NCBI RefSeq assembly: GCF_013450155.1
Contig: NZ_JACCKD010000001.1
Location: 744,001 to 808,000 of the forward strand
Direction of reading: 5' to 3'
Length of the DNA stretch: 64,000 nt
DNA from: Haloechinothrix aidingensis
GTDB lineage: Bacteria; Actinomycetota; Actinomycetes; Mycobacteriales; Pseudonocardiaceae
Below, one piece after another: positions 48,526 to 56,476 of the stretch (its first letter is position 1; each line of letters starts with the position of its first letter). Position numbers and translations under genes: made by a program. The notes beneath the pieces are model-generated. The model did not search any database. It saw only the letters and a program-made list of their open reading frames with translations, and was not told the DNA's origin.

Positions 48526-48788
48526 GCGTCGCGCCGGTGCGCGACGGCGATGACCGTCACGATCTTCTCGGCCTCGTCGATCGTGTAGAGCGCGCGGTAG
48601 TCGCCGCGGCGGGTGCTCCACACTCCGTCGTAGGGAGCATCGAGCTGTTTACCCAGGCGGTAGGGATTGTCAGCGACCGGGCCGGTGAGCAGCTCGTGCA
48701 GCGCTTGGGCCACGGTAAGCGGAAGCTTGTGCAGGCTCCGTCGCGCGGCGCGCGTGAACGCGACCTCGTAGCGAGCCGGCCGGGTCAT
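48510..48788 (-). CDS. RelE/ParE-family toxin
   Basis: A 92-residue toxin: YEVAFTRAARRSLHKLP at the start, then YRLGKQLDAPYDGVWSTRRG and the conserved YRALYTIDE with VIAVAHRRDAYR, which holds the R, H and Y positions used by RelE mRNA nucleases. Its ATG overlaps the antitoxin stop (ATGA). It stands just inside attR and could stabilise the element by post-segregational killing. Confidence 0.87.
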   Translation of the reverse strand: MTRPARYEVAFTRAARRSLHKLPLTVAQALHELLTGPVADNPYRLGKQLDAPYDGVWSTRRGDYRALYTIDEAEKIVTVIAVAHRRDAYRAR

Positions 48789-49072
48789 TCATCCGCGACG
48801 CGGTTGCGAAGATCCTCTGCGACCTGCTCAGCCGAGACCACGCGCCCCGCGTTCAGATCGGCCAGACCATCACGCAGGTCGCGGACGAGATCGGTATCCG
48901 AGAGTATCTCGACGGTCTCGCGGAGGCGATCGAGTTCCTGCGAGGGCACCACATCCGCGACATGTTCGCCGCCAGCGATCACCGCGACGGTCTCGCCTTG
49001 CTCGGTCTGCCGCACGACCTCAGCCCACGAGGGTTGATCCTCGGTGCGGATGGTGGTCTCGTTCTCACTCAC
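48785..49072 (-). CDS. Phd/YefM-like antitoxin
   Basis: A 95-residue antitoxin with SWAEVVRQTEQGETVAVIAGGEHVADVVPSQ, the Phd/YefM dimerisation and DNA-binding fold, and a helical acidic C-terminus that would bind the toxin. It is upstream of and coupled to the RelE-type gene, the usual order. ATG at 49072. Confidence 0.83.
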   Translation of the reverse strand: MSENETTIRTEDQPSWAEVVRQTEQGETVAVIAGGEHVADVVPSQELDRLRETVEILSDTDLVRDLRDGLADLNAGRVVSAEQVAEDLRNRVADE

Positions 49073-49196
49073 GCCTTCAGGATAAGGCTTACTTACCGCT
49101 CCGACAGGGGGTGAAACGGGTTAGTGTGCCTGATGCCTGCCCATGGCAGGGTCACAGGCAACATTATTGCAGGTCACAACCGCTACGTTCGTCTCT

Positions 49197-49310
49197 CTGT
49201 AAATCAGCTGGCCTAGCCTTCGGGGGTTCGAATCCCTCACCCGCCACCCAGCACAGGCGCCCCGCTGGCCTGCGAGAGAGCAGGCAGCGGGGCGCTTTCG
49301 TGTGTCCGGC
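49197..49310 (+). repeat. Right attachment site (attR): displaced 3' half of tRNA-Tyr, copy B
   Basis: Starts in the anticodon loop (CTGTAAATCAG), lacks the 5' half of the tRNA and so is not a functional gene. It includes the variable arm, T arm and acceptor 3' strand and a terminator hairpin (GCGCCCCGCTG ... CAGCGGGGCGC). Outside it the core chromosome resumes. This copy is probably the original chromosomal 3' end, since the intact gene at 32480 has its 3' end rebuilt by the element. Confidence 0.9.
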
Positions 49311-49411
49311 CGTGTCCGGCTGGGTGCGGCTCCCTAGGGTTTCCGTCCCCAGTGGGCCCCACGTCGTGGGATATCGGGTCGCGCGCGGCGCCGGGACGGC
49401 GTGCCCGGCGG

Positions 49412-50770
49412 CTACTGCCGTCCTGCGGTGAGCCACCCGCGGATCCAGCCACGTGTGCCGCCGTAGTCGATCCGGTACCAGCCGTTCCTGCTGCCGGTCA
49501 CGGTCACCCAGGCACGAATCCCGAGCGAGCCGAGCGTGACGTCGTAGTCCGGGCGGCTCAGGCCGTCGACGACGACGTCGCCGTAGACGGTCACCCCGCT
49601 GACGCGCGTGCGGGTCGGGAAGTAGGAAGTGGGGTAGCTGACACCGCCGCTGATCCAGCCGTACTTCATGGACTGCGTCGAGGACAGGTCCGGGCACCCG
49701 CCGGTCTCGCGGGTGCGGTCGGCTGTCACGTCGCTGCGGTTCGTCGCCGGGGTGCATCGCCACTGCACGCGGTTCCATGTTCCGGACTCGTCGGTACCGA
49801 ACCCGGTCAGGCGCGTACCGCCCCGCACGACACCGATCACGGGCCCGCCGGGCGAGCGTCGTACGTTGACCGTCGCGTACCGGGTCGTGACCCGGACTCC
49901 CGTAGCGGTGGAACCGGCCGGTCTGGTTCCGGAGTGCGCGACCCAGCCCGTACGGCCGTCGTGCCGCACCCGGTACTGCCCGCGTTCACTGCCGGTGACG
50001 GTGACGACGGTGCCTTGCGGGATCGCTCCGAGGTAGTCGTCGCCCCGCCGCCGGGTCGAGGCGTACATGCCGAGCCCGTGACGCTCGGTGACCCGTACGT
50101 CGAAGGGGCGTGCTGGCTCCACCGGTATCGGTGTCAGGCCGCTGTAGGAGCCGGGTATGTGGTCGCCGCTGTCGACCCAGCTTCCGATGGTGAGCCCGGG
50201 GATGCTCAGCTGTTCGACCCTGCCGGTTACCTTGTCCACTCGTCTGATGCTGAAGTGGGTGTGCGGGCCACTCATGTTGGCGTTGCCGGTACGGCTGCCG
50301 TAGCCGAGGACGGTTCCACCCCCGGCAACGGCCGAGACGACGTCCCCTTCACGTACGCGCGGCCTCTCGAGCAGGTGCGTATAGCTGGTCAAGTAGTAGT
50401 AGGAGCCGGCAGCGGTGTGCTCGATCCGTACGTACCAGCCGCTGACGTCGCTCCACCCGGTGGACACCACGCGACCGGCACGGGCCGCTCGTACCGGTGT
50501 GTGGTGCGGGGCGGCGATGTCGGCCGCGCCCGGGTGGTGCACGCCGCCGACATACGTGTCGTTCGCGGCGACCCATCCGGTGGTCGGCCAGACGAACGCG
50601 CGACCGGTGCCTTCGGACGCGGACGTGTGGTTGGCCGGTCTTATCGCGTCGCCCGCCGCTCCGGTTCCCGCGAGGTTCGCCATACCGGCGAGGAACATGA
50701 ACGCGGCGAGAACGATCGCGGAAACGGTCCGTCGGAGGTCAGTCGGCATCGCCGTCACACGCGACTCCAT
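49412..50770 (-). CDS. Secreted M23-family peptidase with C-terminal SH3-like domains
   Basis: A 452-residue exported protein. A signal-type helix (TVSAIVLAAFMFLAGMANLA) is followed by a LytM domain with zinc ligands in GGVHHPGAADIAAP and GPHTHFSI. Then come at least two SH3-like regions (YLGAIPQGTVVTVTGSERGQ, GWVAHSGTR; ATVNVRRSPGGPVIGVVRGG) and a last part with GWYRIDYGGTRGWIRGWL. It would cut peptidoglycan cross-bridges or peptide stems; whether the zinc site is active is not certain. The start is uncertain: ATG 50770 or 50749, neither with a strong ribosome binding site. Confidence 0.82.
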   Translation of the reverse strand: MESRVTAMPTDLRRTVSAIVLAAFMFLAGMANLAGTGAAGDAIRPANHTSASEGTGRAFVWPTTGWVAANDTYVGGVHHPGAADIAAPHHTPVRAARAGRVVSTGWSDVSGWYVRIEHTAAGSYYYLTSYTHLLERPRVREGDVVSAVAGGGTVLGYGSRTGNANMSGPHTHFSIRRVDKVTGRVEQLSIPGLTIGSWVDSGDHIPGSYSGLTPIPVEPARPFDVRVTERHGLGMYASTRRRGDDYLGAIPQGTVVTVTGSERGQYRVRHDGRTGWVAHSGTRPAGSTATGVRVTTRYATVNVRRSPGGPVIGVVRGGTRLTGFGTDESGTWNRVQWRCTPATNRSDVTADRTRETGGCPDLSSTQSMKYGWISGGVSYPTSYFPTRTRVSGVTVYGDVVVDGLSRPDYDVTLGSLGIRAWVTVTGSRNGWYRIDYGGTRGWIRGWLTAGRQ

Positions 50771-51083
50771 GGGTTGCTTTCGCAGCCGCATCCGCACGGC
50801 CGCCGTGCGGGTCTGGTCACTCCCCGCCGGGCGGAGTTTCCCGGAGGAAGGCGTGCGTCCGGTTGCCCCGGTCGACGGGCGATGGCCGGTGACCCGGTTG
50901 TGGCAATTCGCCCGGTATGTAGACAAAGTTCCTTACAGCGCTGATTTTCCTGCATGTCACGCGGGAAGGGAATGGATACGCAGCGGGTTTATCGAGTTGA
51001 TAACCTCGCCCGGCGGTGACGCCCCGGAGGCACCGTTGTCGATGCGGGTTCACCACGTTCCCGCGGATCTCGGAAAGGATGCC

Positions 51084-51761
51084 GTGACGTTCGTCATCGC
51101 ATGTGACCTGGACGGAACGTTGCTCGACACGCCAGGTCTGATCGTTGAGACCTGCACGGCGGCGCTGACCTCCATCGACGTCGCCGTCCCCGACGCCGCG
51201 GAGATTCGCGCGTCCATCGGTCTTCCCCTGGAACAGGCGTTCTCGACGATGCTGGGACTGCCGGCGGACGACCCGACGGTGACCAGGGGGACGCGACAGT
51301 ACCGGGCGTTGTTCGACGAGATCGCCCTGCCGAAGGCGAGAAGCCTCCCGTTCCCGGGGGTGCCGCGAGGGCTGGCGACCTTGTGTGACGCCGGGTTCAC
51401 CCTGGCGGTGGCCACCAGCAAGTCCCACGCGGGCGCCGACGCTCTGTTGGCGGCCGCGGGGCTTCGGGACCGATTCGCGATGGTCGTTGGTGCCGACCAG
51501 GTGTCGCGTCCCAAGCCGGACCCCGAGATGGGGCGCCTGATCATGCGCCGCTGCGGCGTCTCGGGGGACCGCGCCGTCATGGTCGGGGATACGACCCACG
51601 ACCTGGCGATGGCGAAGGCCGCGGGGATGCGGTCCATCGCGGTCACGTCCGGTGTACACGGAAGGGAGCAACTGGCCACCGCGGGAGCGGACCGGGTGGC
51701 AGGCGGCTTCGACGAGGTCGTCACGACCATCCTGGCAGCTCACGAGGACCCTGCCGGGTGA
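51084..51761 (+). CDS. HAD-superfamily phosphatase, phosphoglycolate phosphatase-like
   Basis: A 225-residue hydrolase with motif I DLDGTLLDT, motif II in LAVATSKSHAG, motif III lysine in RPKPDP and motif IV GDTTHDLAMAKAAG. The cap domain between motifs I and II is of the helical C1 type. Substrate unknown. GTG 51084 follows GGAAAGGA; a longer open frame to 50415 is antisense to the peptidase gene. The 313-bp gap 50771-51083 between the divergent genes holds only promoters as far as I can see. Confidence 0.88.
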   Translation: MTFVIACDLDGTLLDTPGLIVETCTAALTSIDVAVPDAAEIRASIGLPLEQAFSTMLGLPADDPTVTRGTRQYRALFDEIALPKARSLPFPGVPRGLATLCDAGFTLAVATSKSHAGADALLAAAGLRDRFAMVVGADQVSRPKPDPEMGRLIMRRCGVSGDRAVMVGDTTHDLAMAKAAGMRSIAVTSGVHGREQLATAGADRVAGGFDEVVTTILAAHEDPAG

Positions 51762-52050
51762 CGTCGTACGCGGCGGCACCGAGCGGTGGCAGCCGGGCAC
51801 GGCGGCCAGGGTTACCCGTGCTTGGACGCGGTCCGGGCCCGGCCCGTACCCGGCGCTTGGTCACGCTCGGCTGCGACCGCAACCCGTAAGTCGGGTCGTA
51901 TTCCCCTGGCGGAGGTAGAGTGTCTGCTCGAATGTGTCTTGGCGTAGCGGCCCGGAACAAGGCAAGCTACGTACGCCGGGTCATGCCGATCGACGAGCCT
52001 ATCGATCGATCGATGTACTCGGTCGCTGCGGATGGCCGGGAGGAGGGTTC

Positions 52051-54684
52051 ATGGCGGACGACGTAGGCGCCGAGGACGGTCGCGCTGCGACGGGTTCGGA
52101 TCGGTCGGCCGAACAGCGCGCTCACCAGCGGGGCCGGCCGGTCGACGAGCGTAGGTTCTACCACTACACGCTCATCGTGGTCGCGATCGCGGTGTCCGGC
52201 GCCGTCGCAGTGGGAGTCTGGCTGCCGTTCGACTACTCGGCTGATCTGCTGTGGATCGGGCTCGCGCTGGCCGCAGGGTTCGTCATCGCCGAGCAGCTCG
52301 CCATCAACGTCGACGTGCGCAGCGGCATCTCGTGGACGATCTCGTTCACCGAGATCCCGCTGGTGATCGGTCTGATGGTCGGCCCGTTCGAGGTGGTGCT
52401 CGCCGCGCACCTCGTGGCGGGTGTCGGGACCCTGATCGCACGCAAGGTCTCCGGTCGTGTGCTCTACAACACCGGTGTGATGACCATCGAGATCACCGTG
52501 GCGTTCGCGATGGCCGGGCTGGTCGCCGCGCTGACCGGCCCCGTAGGGACGCAGTGGCTCGCCGCCTTCGTCGGGACCGTGAGCGCGCCGGTGGCCAGCA
52601 CCATCCTGGCGCTCTGCGCCGTGTGGGTGTTGCGGCGGCGGATGCGTGCGGGCACGGGTCTGCGCCTGATGGGGCGCGTGCTCGTGGTGGGTTTCATCAA
52701 TGCCGCCGTCGGGCTCAGTGCCTATCTCATCGTCACCGACGTGCAGTATGCCTGGCCGTTGGTGTTCGCGGTCGCTCTCGGCCTCGCCGCGCTGTACTGG
52801 GCGTACTCCGGCCTGCTGCGGGAGCAGCGTGACCTCGAGGCGCTCACCGACGTCAGCCTCATGGTCGCGCGCTCGGGCCGGCACGCCGCGGCCAAGCCCG
52901 CAGGCGACCGTGACGACCTCGCCCACGAGTTCGCCGCGAGTGAATGGTTCACCCTCGCGGAGCGCATCAAGGATCAGCTCTCCGCGCGCCGCATCGTGCT
53001 ACGGCTGCGGCTGGACGGTCCAGAGGGCACGCATACCGTGGTCGCTGGCGACCCGGTGCCTCCGGCAGGCAAGGGGCATCTCGACGACTCGATCGTGCGC
53101 CTGCCGGGCACGCACGCCCGGCTGTTCCGCGGTTCCGACGCGACGGAGGACGTCGGCGCGGCCCTGCGGGCACGTGGTGCCGACGAGGTGCTCGTGGTGC
53201 CGCTGCGCAGTGCCAACCAGCTTCTCGGTGTGCTGGAGGCGCACGACCGGCTGTCCCGGTGGCGCGGGTTCGGTTCCGCGGACATCCAGCTCATCGGCAC
53301 TATGGCGGCGCACCTGGCTACCGCGCTCGACAACCGGCGGCTGATGGCCACCCTGCGGCACGACGCCTACCACGACCCGCTGACCGGGCTGCTCAACCGG
53401 CCGGGCTTCTGCCAGGTCGCGCGAGGCACCTTGGAGGAGCAGGCCGGGACCGTTGTCGTGCGCGTCGATCTCGACGTGTTCTCCACCGTCTCCGATGCGC
53501 TCGGCTACGCCTGGGCCGACCGGATGCTGGTCGTCGCAGGCCGCCGCATGCGCGACGTGCTCGGCTCGCTGGTCCCGGTGGCGCGGCTGGAGGGCGCGTC
53601 GTTCGCCGCACTGCTCACCGAGTGCGAGCAAACCGAGGCCCGCACGATCGCCGAACGGCTCCGGGCCGAGCTGTCGGCACCATACGCCGTGGACAAGCTC
53701 ACGGTGGAAGCTAACGCGTCGGTGGGTTACGCCAGCATCGACGTGGAGGAGAGCCCGAGCCAGGTCGATATCAACGGTCTGTTGCAGCGCGCCGACGTCG
53801 CGGTGCGGGCCACCCGCAGCGGTGAGGAGGTGCGCGGGTACGTCCCCAGCATGGGCCAGATCTTCATGCGGCGGTTCCAGCTGGTCACGCAGCTGAGGCA
53901 GGCACTGGAGAACGGGGAGGTCTCGGTCCACTACCAGCCGAAGGTCTCCCTGCCCAGCAGGCACGTACGCGGTGTCGAGGCCCTGGTGCGCTGGGAACAC
54001 CCCGAGTTCGGCAAGCTCCACCCTGACGAGTTCGTTCCGGCGATCGAGGCCGCCGGGCTGATCGGCGCGCTGACCTCGTTCGTGCTCGATGAGGCATTGG
54101 CACGTGTGCGGAGGTGGCTGGACGAGGGGCTGCGCATCTCCGTTGCGGTGAACCTGTCGGTGCGCACCCTGCTGGACGCCGAGTTCCCCGAACAGGTCGC
54201 CGCGGCGCTCGAACGTTTCGCGGTGCCTCCGGAGCTGCTGACGCTGGAACTGACCGAGTCGGGTGTGATGTCCAACCCGCAACGCGCGCTGCCGGTGCTG
54301 CGCGAACTGCACGCCCTCGGGGTCGTGTTGGCCGTTGACGACTTCGGCACCGGCTACTCCTCGCTGGCGTACCTGCGCCAGCTACCCGTGGACGAGGTCA
54401 AGATCGACAAGAGCTTCGTCCTGGGGATGGGGACGGACCTTGGTGATCTTGCCGTGGTGCGCTCCATCGTGGAGCTCGGGCACTCGCTCGGGCTGACGGT
54501 GGTCGCGGAGGGCGTCGAGGAGGACGTGGCGCGGGATCAGCTCGAGTCGATGGGGTGTGATGTCGCACAGGGCTACCTGATCTCGCGGCCGCTGTCCGAG
54601 AGGCGGTTGGAAGCCTGGTTGCACGCCCGCACCACCCGCGCGGTGGACCGCCAGTCGGAGGACGTGCTCACGCTGCTCAACTGA
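52051..54684 (+). CDS. Membrane EAL-domain c-di-GMP phosphodiesterase with degenerate GGDEF
   Basis: An 877-residue protein: an N-terminal acidic segment, about seven membrane helices (residues 38-260), a GAF-like region (about 290-440), a GGDEF domain (about 445-610) and an EAL domain (about 625-860). The GGDEF active site reads ARLEGASFAALL, EGASF in place of GGDEF, so cyclase activity is not expected; it may bind GTP and act as a sensor. The EAL site is intact: VEALVRW, NLS, ELTESG, DDFGTGYSS and KIDKSF. ATG 52051 follows GGAGGAGGG. Confidence 0.92.
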   Translation: MADDVGAEDGRAATGSDRSAEQRAHQRGRPVDERRFYHYTLIVVAIAVSGAVAVGVWLPFDYSADLLWIGLALAAGFVIAEQLAINVDVRSGISWTISFTEIPLVIGLMVGPFEVVLAAHLVAGVGTLIARKVSGRVLYNTGVMTIEITVAFAMAGLVAALTGPVGTQWLAAFVGTVSAPVASTILALCAVWVLRRRMRAGTGLRLMGRVLVVGFINAAVGLSAYLIVTDVQYAWPLVFAVALGLAALYWAYSGLLREQRDLEALTDVSLMVARSGRHAAAKPAGDRDDLAHEFAASEWFTLAERIKDQLSARRIVLRLRLDGPEGTHTVVAGDPVPPAGKGHLDDSIVRLPGTHARLFRGSDATEDVGAALRARGADEVLVVPLRSANQLLGVLEAHDRLSRWRGFGSADIQLIGTMAAHLATALDNRRLMATLRHDAYHDPLTGLLNRPGFCQVARGTLEEQAGTVVVRVDLDVFSTVSDALGYAWADRMLVVAGRRMRDVLGSLVPVARLEGASFAALLTECEQTEARTIAERLRAELSAPYAVDKLTVEANASVGYASIDVEESPSQVDINGLLQRADVAVRATRSGEEVRGYVPSMGQIFMRRFQLVTQLRQALENGEVSVHYQPKVSLPSRHVRGVEALVRWEHPEFGKLHPDEFVPAIEAAGLIGALTSFVLDEALARVRRWLDEGLRISVAVNLSVRTLLDAEFPEQVAAALERFAVPPELLTLELTESGVMSNPQRALPVLRELHALGVVLAVDDFGTGYSSLAYLRQLPVDEVKIDKSFVLGMGTDLGDLAVVRSIVELGHSLGLTVVAEGVEEDVARDQLESMGCDVAQGYLISRPLSERRLEAWLHARTTRAVDRQSEDVLTLLN

Positions 54685-54696
54685 GCGCCGGTGCCG

Positions 54697-54728
54697 CCCG
54701 CGCCCGGACCCCGGGGGGCGGGCGCGGG
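54697..54728 (+). terminator. Terminator behind the EAL gene
   Basis: CCCGCGCCC (54697-54705) pairs with GGGCGCGGG (54720-54728) around a 14-base loop, 13 bases after the stop codon. No T-tract. Confidence 0.65.
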
Positions 54729-54806
54729 GCGTGAACCGACCCCGCTTGCCTCCCGTGCTCGGGCACTGTGTACAGTTTTTCTTGCGCTCGCGATGATGAG
54801 CGCGCT

Positions 54807-54878
54807 GCCCCAATAGCTCAGTGGCAGAGCATCTCCATGGTAAGGAGAAGGTCTACGGTTCGAATCCGTATTGGGGCT
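54807..54878 (+). tRNA. tRNA-Thr (GGT)
   Basis: Acceptor stem GCCCCAA pairs with TTGGGGC, the anticodon loop is ATGGTAA (GGT), and the T loop is TTCGAAT. CCA is not encoded. Discriminator T at 54878. Confidence 0.95.
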
Positions 54879-54989
54879 CGGCTGCGTGCGCTGCTCACCG
54901 CCTCCTGGCGTGCCCGGGTACAGGCACGTCGTTGCGCGGAAGGCAGCCCGCCGCACCGGAGGTACCCTGGTGGCGGCGTGGACGGCAAC

Positions 54990-55063
54990 GGCGGGATAGC
55001 TCAGGTGGTTAGAGCACACGGCTCATAATCGTGGTGTCGCGGGTTCGAGTCCCGCTCCCGCTA
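54990..55063 (+). tRNA. tRNA-Met (CAT), elongator type
   Basis: Acceptor stem GGCGGGA pairs with TCCCGCT (one G-T pair), the anticodon loop is CTCATAA (CAT), and the T loop is TTCGAGT. It lacks the three G-C pairs of an initiator anticodon stem, so an elongator is likely. Confidence 0.93.
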
Positions 55064-55254
55064 CCGCAGACCGTGTGGAGTGCGCCTGCGAGACGAGGAT
55101 CCTGGTGCGTTCCACGCGAGTTTGCCGAGGTCTGATGGCCTCTGATGAGTCAGGGCGTGGCAGCAGCCCTGGTCACCCCGGCAGGGCAGCGTTTCGGCAA
55201 GCCCCGGCATGCCTGCAGGGTGGATCGACGAGTAAGCAGAGAAAGGTGCCTGCC

Positions 55255-55419
55255 GTGGCGACAACCGACGTACGACCGAAGATCACGCTGGCGTGCGAGG
55301 AGTGCAAGCACCGCAACTACATCACCAAGAAGAACCGGCGCAACGACCCGGACCGCTTGGAGATGAAGAAGTTCTGCATGAACTGCGGCACGCACCGGAT
55401 GCACAAGGAGACCCGCTAG
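55255..55419 (+). CDS. rpmG: 50S ribosomal protein L33
   Basis: A 54-residue L33 of the zinc-ribbon type, with CEEC (residues 14-17) and CMNC near the C-terminus. It is the paralogue normally encoded next to hadA and the tRNA-Thr/Met genes in actinobacteria. The GTG at 55255 gives [17 protein letters not shown] and follows AGAAAGG; the open frame up to 55075 runs through the tRNA spacer. Confidence 0.96.
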   Translation: MATTDVRPKITLACEECKHRNYITKKNRRNDPDRLEMKKFCMNCGTHRMHKETR

Positions 55420-55520
55420 GCCGGCTGTCCGGTCCGGGCGCCCCGTGGTGGTGTGGTCGGTGTCCCGAAGCGGTCGTGGCCGCAGGGTCGGCACCGTCCA
55501 TCGCGCGGTGGCCGGGCCGG

Positions 55521-55526
55521 TAGGCT
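55521..55526 (+). promoter_or_regulatory. Candidate -10 box of a leaderless hadA promoter
   Basis: TAGGCT ends six bases before the GTG start of hadA at 55533, with no ribosome binding site in between. Same layout as at menG and menJ. Confidence 0.5.
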
Positions 55527-55532
55527 GATCGC

Positions 55533-55979
55533 GTGGGATTGGATCAGTCGCTCATCGGCCGCTCGTACCCGCCAAGCGAGGTCTACGAGGTGAGCCGGGC
55601 CAAAATCACGGAGTTCGCCGACGCTGTCGGAGACACCAGCCCTCTCAGCCGGGATGCCGGAGCCGCGCGAGCCGCGGGCTACCCGGATTTGATCGCCCCG
55701 CCGACGTTTCTGACCATCGTGAACCTGGGCGCGATCGACGAGTTGGTCTCGGACCCGGACCTGGGGCTCGACTACGACCGGATGGTGCACGGTGACCAGA
55801 GTTTCGTCCACGAACGTCCCGTGCATGCCGGAGACCGGCTCGAGGTCACCACGCATGTGGACAGTATTTTCGCGCGCGCGGGCAACGACTTCCTGACGCT
55901 GCGCGCCGAGATACACACCGACAGCGGCGAGCTGGTCTGTACCGGACGTGCCCAGCTGGTCGTCCGGGGGGAACAATGA
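55533..55979 (+). CDS. hadA: (3R)-hydroxyacyl-ACP dehydratase subunit HadA
   Basis: A 148-residue hotdog-fold protein (MaoC N-terminal type). IGRSYPPSEVYEVSRAKITE, YPDLIAPPTFLTIVNLG and HGDQSFVHERPVHAGDRLEV are family stretches. It is the stabilising, non-catalytic partner in HadAB, which dehydrates hydroxyacyl-ACP in the FAS-II cycle. It overlaps hadB by four bases. In mycobacteria hadC follows; here it does not. Confidence 0.92.
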   Translation: MGLDQSLIGRSYPPSEVYEVSRAKITEFADAVGDTSPLSRDAGAARAAGYPDLIAPPTFLTIVNLGAIDELVSDPDLGLDYDRMVHGDQSFVHERPVHAGDRLEVTTHVDSIFARAGNDFLTLRAEIHTDSGELVCTGRAQLVVRGEQ

Positions 55980-56380
55980 CGACACGGGTCGGGGACGAGC
56001 TTCCGCAGCTGAGTGTCCGCGTTACACGCGGCGACTTGGTGCGCTACGCGGGGGCCTCGCTGGACTTCAACCCCATCCACTACAGCGACCGGGTGGCATC
56101 CGAGGTCGGCCTGCCCGGCGTGATCGCGCACGGCATGTTGACGATGGGAATCGCTGGCAGGGTCGTCACCGAGTGGGTTGGCGACCCGGGAAGGGTGCTG
56201 TCCTACGCCACCCGCTTCACCCGCCCCGTGGTGGTTCCGGACGACGAGGACGGTGCGCTCGTGGAGTGTTCGGGCACCGTGACCGCGGTAGAGGACGACG
56301 TCGCCACGGTATCGATCACCGCCAAGTTCGAGGGCAGGCCGGTACTGGGCAAGGCAACCGCGACCGTGCGCCTGACCTGA
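55976..56380 (+). CDS. hadB: (3R)-hydroxyacyl-ACP dehydratase subunit HadB
   Basis: A 134-residue catalytic hotdog subunit with the hydratase-2 motif: YAGASLDFNPIHYSD contains the catalytic D and H, and GVIAHGMLTMGIAGRVV the conserved AHGML. With HadA it forms the heterodimeric dehydratase. The ATG lies in the hadA stop. The next gene is on the opposite strand; no hadC is present. Confidence 0.94.
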   Translation: MTTRVGDELPQLSVRVTRGDLVRYAGASLDFNPIHYSDRVASEVGLPGVIAHGMLTMGIAGRVVTEWVGDPGRVLSYATRFTRPVVVPDDEDGALVECSGTVTAVEDDVATVSITAKFEGRPVLGKATATVRLT

Positions 56381-56410
56381 CGGCGCGCCCGGCCGGCCCA
56401 CCAGCGTGTG

Positions 56411-56465
56411 GGAGCCGAAGGTGACATCCGGCTCCTTCTAAGAACCCGATGTCACCTTCGGCTCC
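56411..56465. repeat. 18-bp perfect inverted repeat between hadB and aspC
   Basis: GGAGCCGAAGGTGACATC (56411-56428) and its exact complement (56448-56465) flank a 19-base spacer. It lies between two convergent genes and could end transcription of both, although there is no T-tract. The spacer itself contains GGCTCCTTCT, which partly repeats the arm, so an origin as a mobile or dispersed palindromic repeat is possible. Confidence 0.8.
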
Positions 56466-56476
56466 ATCCCGTCCGC

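Larger units (their letters stand above)
32512..49252. mobile_element. Actinomycete integrative and conjugative element (AICE), Prim-Pol type, in tRNA-Tyr
   Basis: About 16.7 kb between the two att copies. It carries in order an integrase and excisionase, a replication set (DUF3987-like ATPase, HNH, primase-polymerase), an FtsK/TraB-type DNA translocase, DUF2637 and other small proteins, HTH regulators, a cargo operon with TetR, and a toxin-antitoxin pair. This combination (tyrosine integrase, autonomous replication and a single double-strand DNA translocase, with no type IV secretion genes) is what defines AICEs. All essential genes appear intact, so excision and transfer may still be possible. 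Confidence 0.9.

Noticed and set aside
49197-49260. Second tRNA-Tyr gene at the right end of the element
   Set aside because: Only the part from the anticodon loop to the 3' end is present; the 5' acceptor strand and D arm are missing, so it is an attachment-site remnant.
32512-49310. Prophage interpretation of the island
   Set aside because: No capsid, portal, terminase, tail or lysis genes; the translocase and DUF2637 protein point to an AICE.
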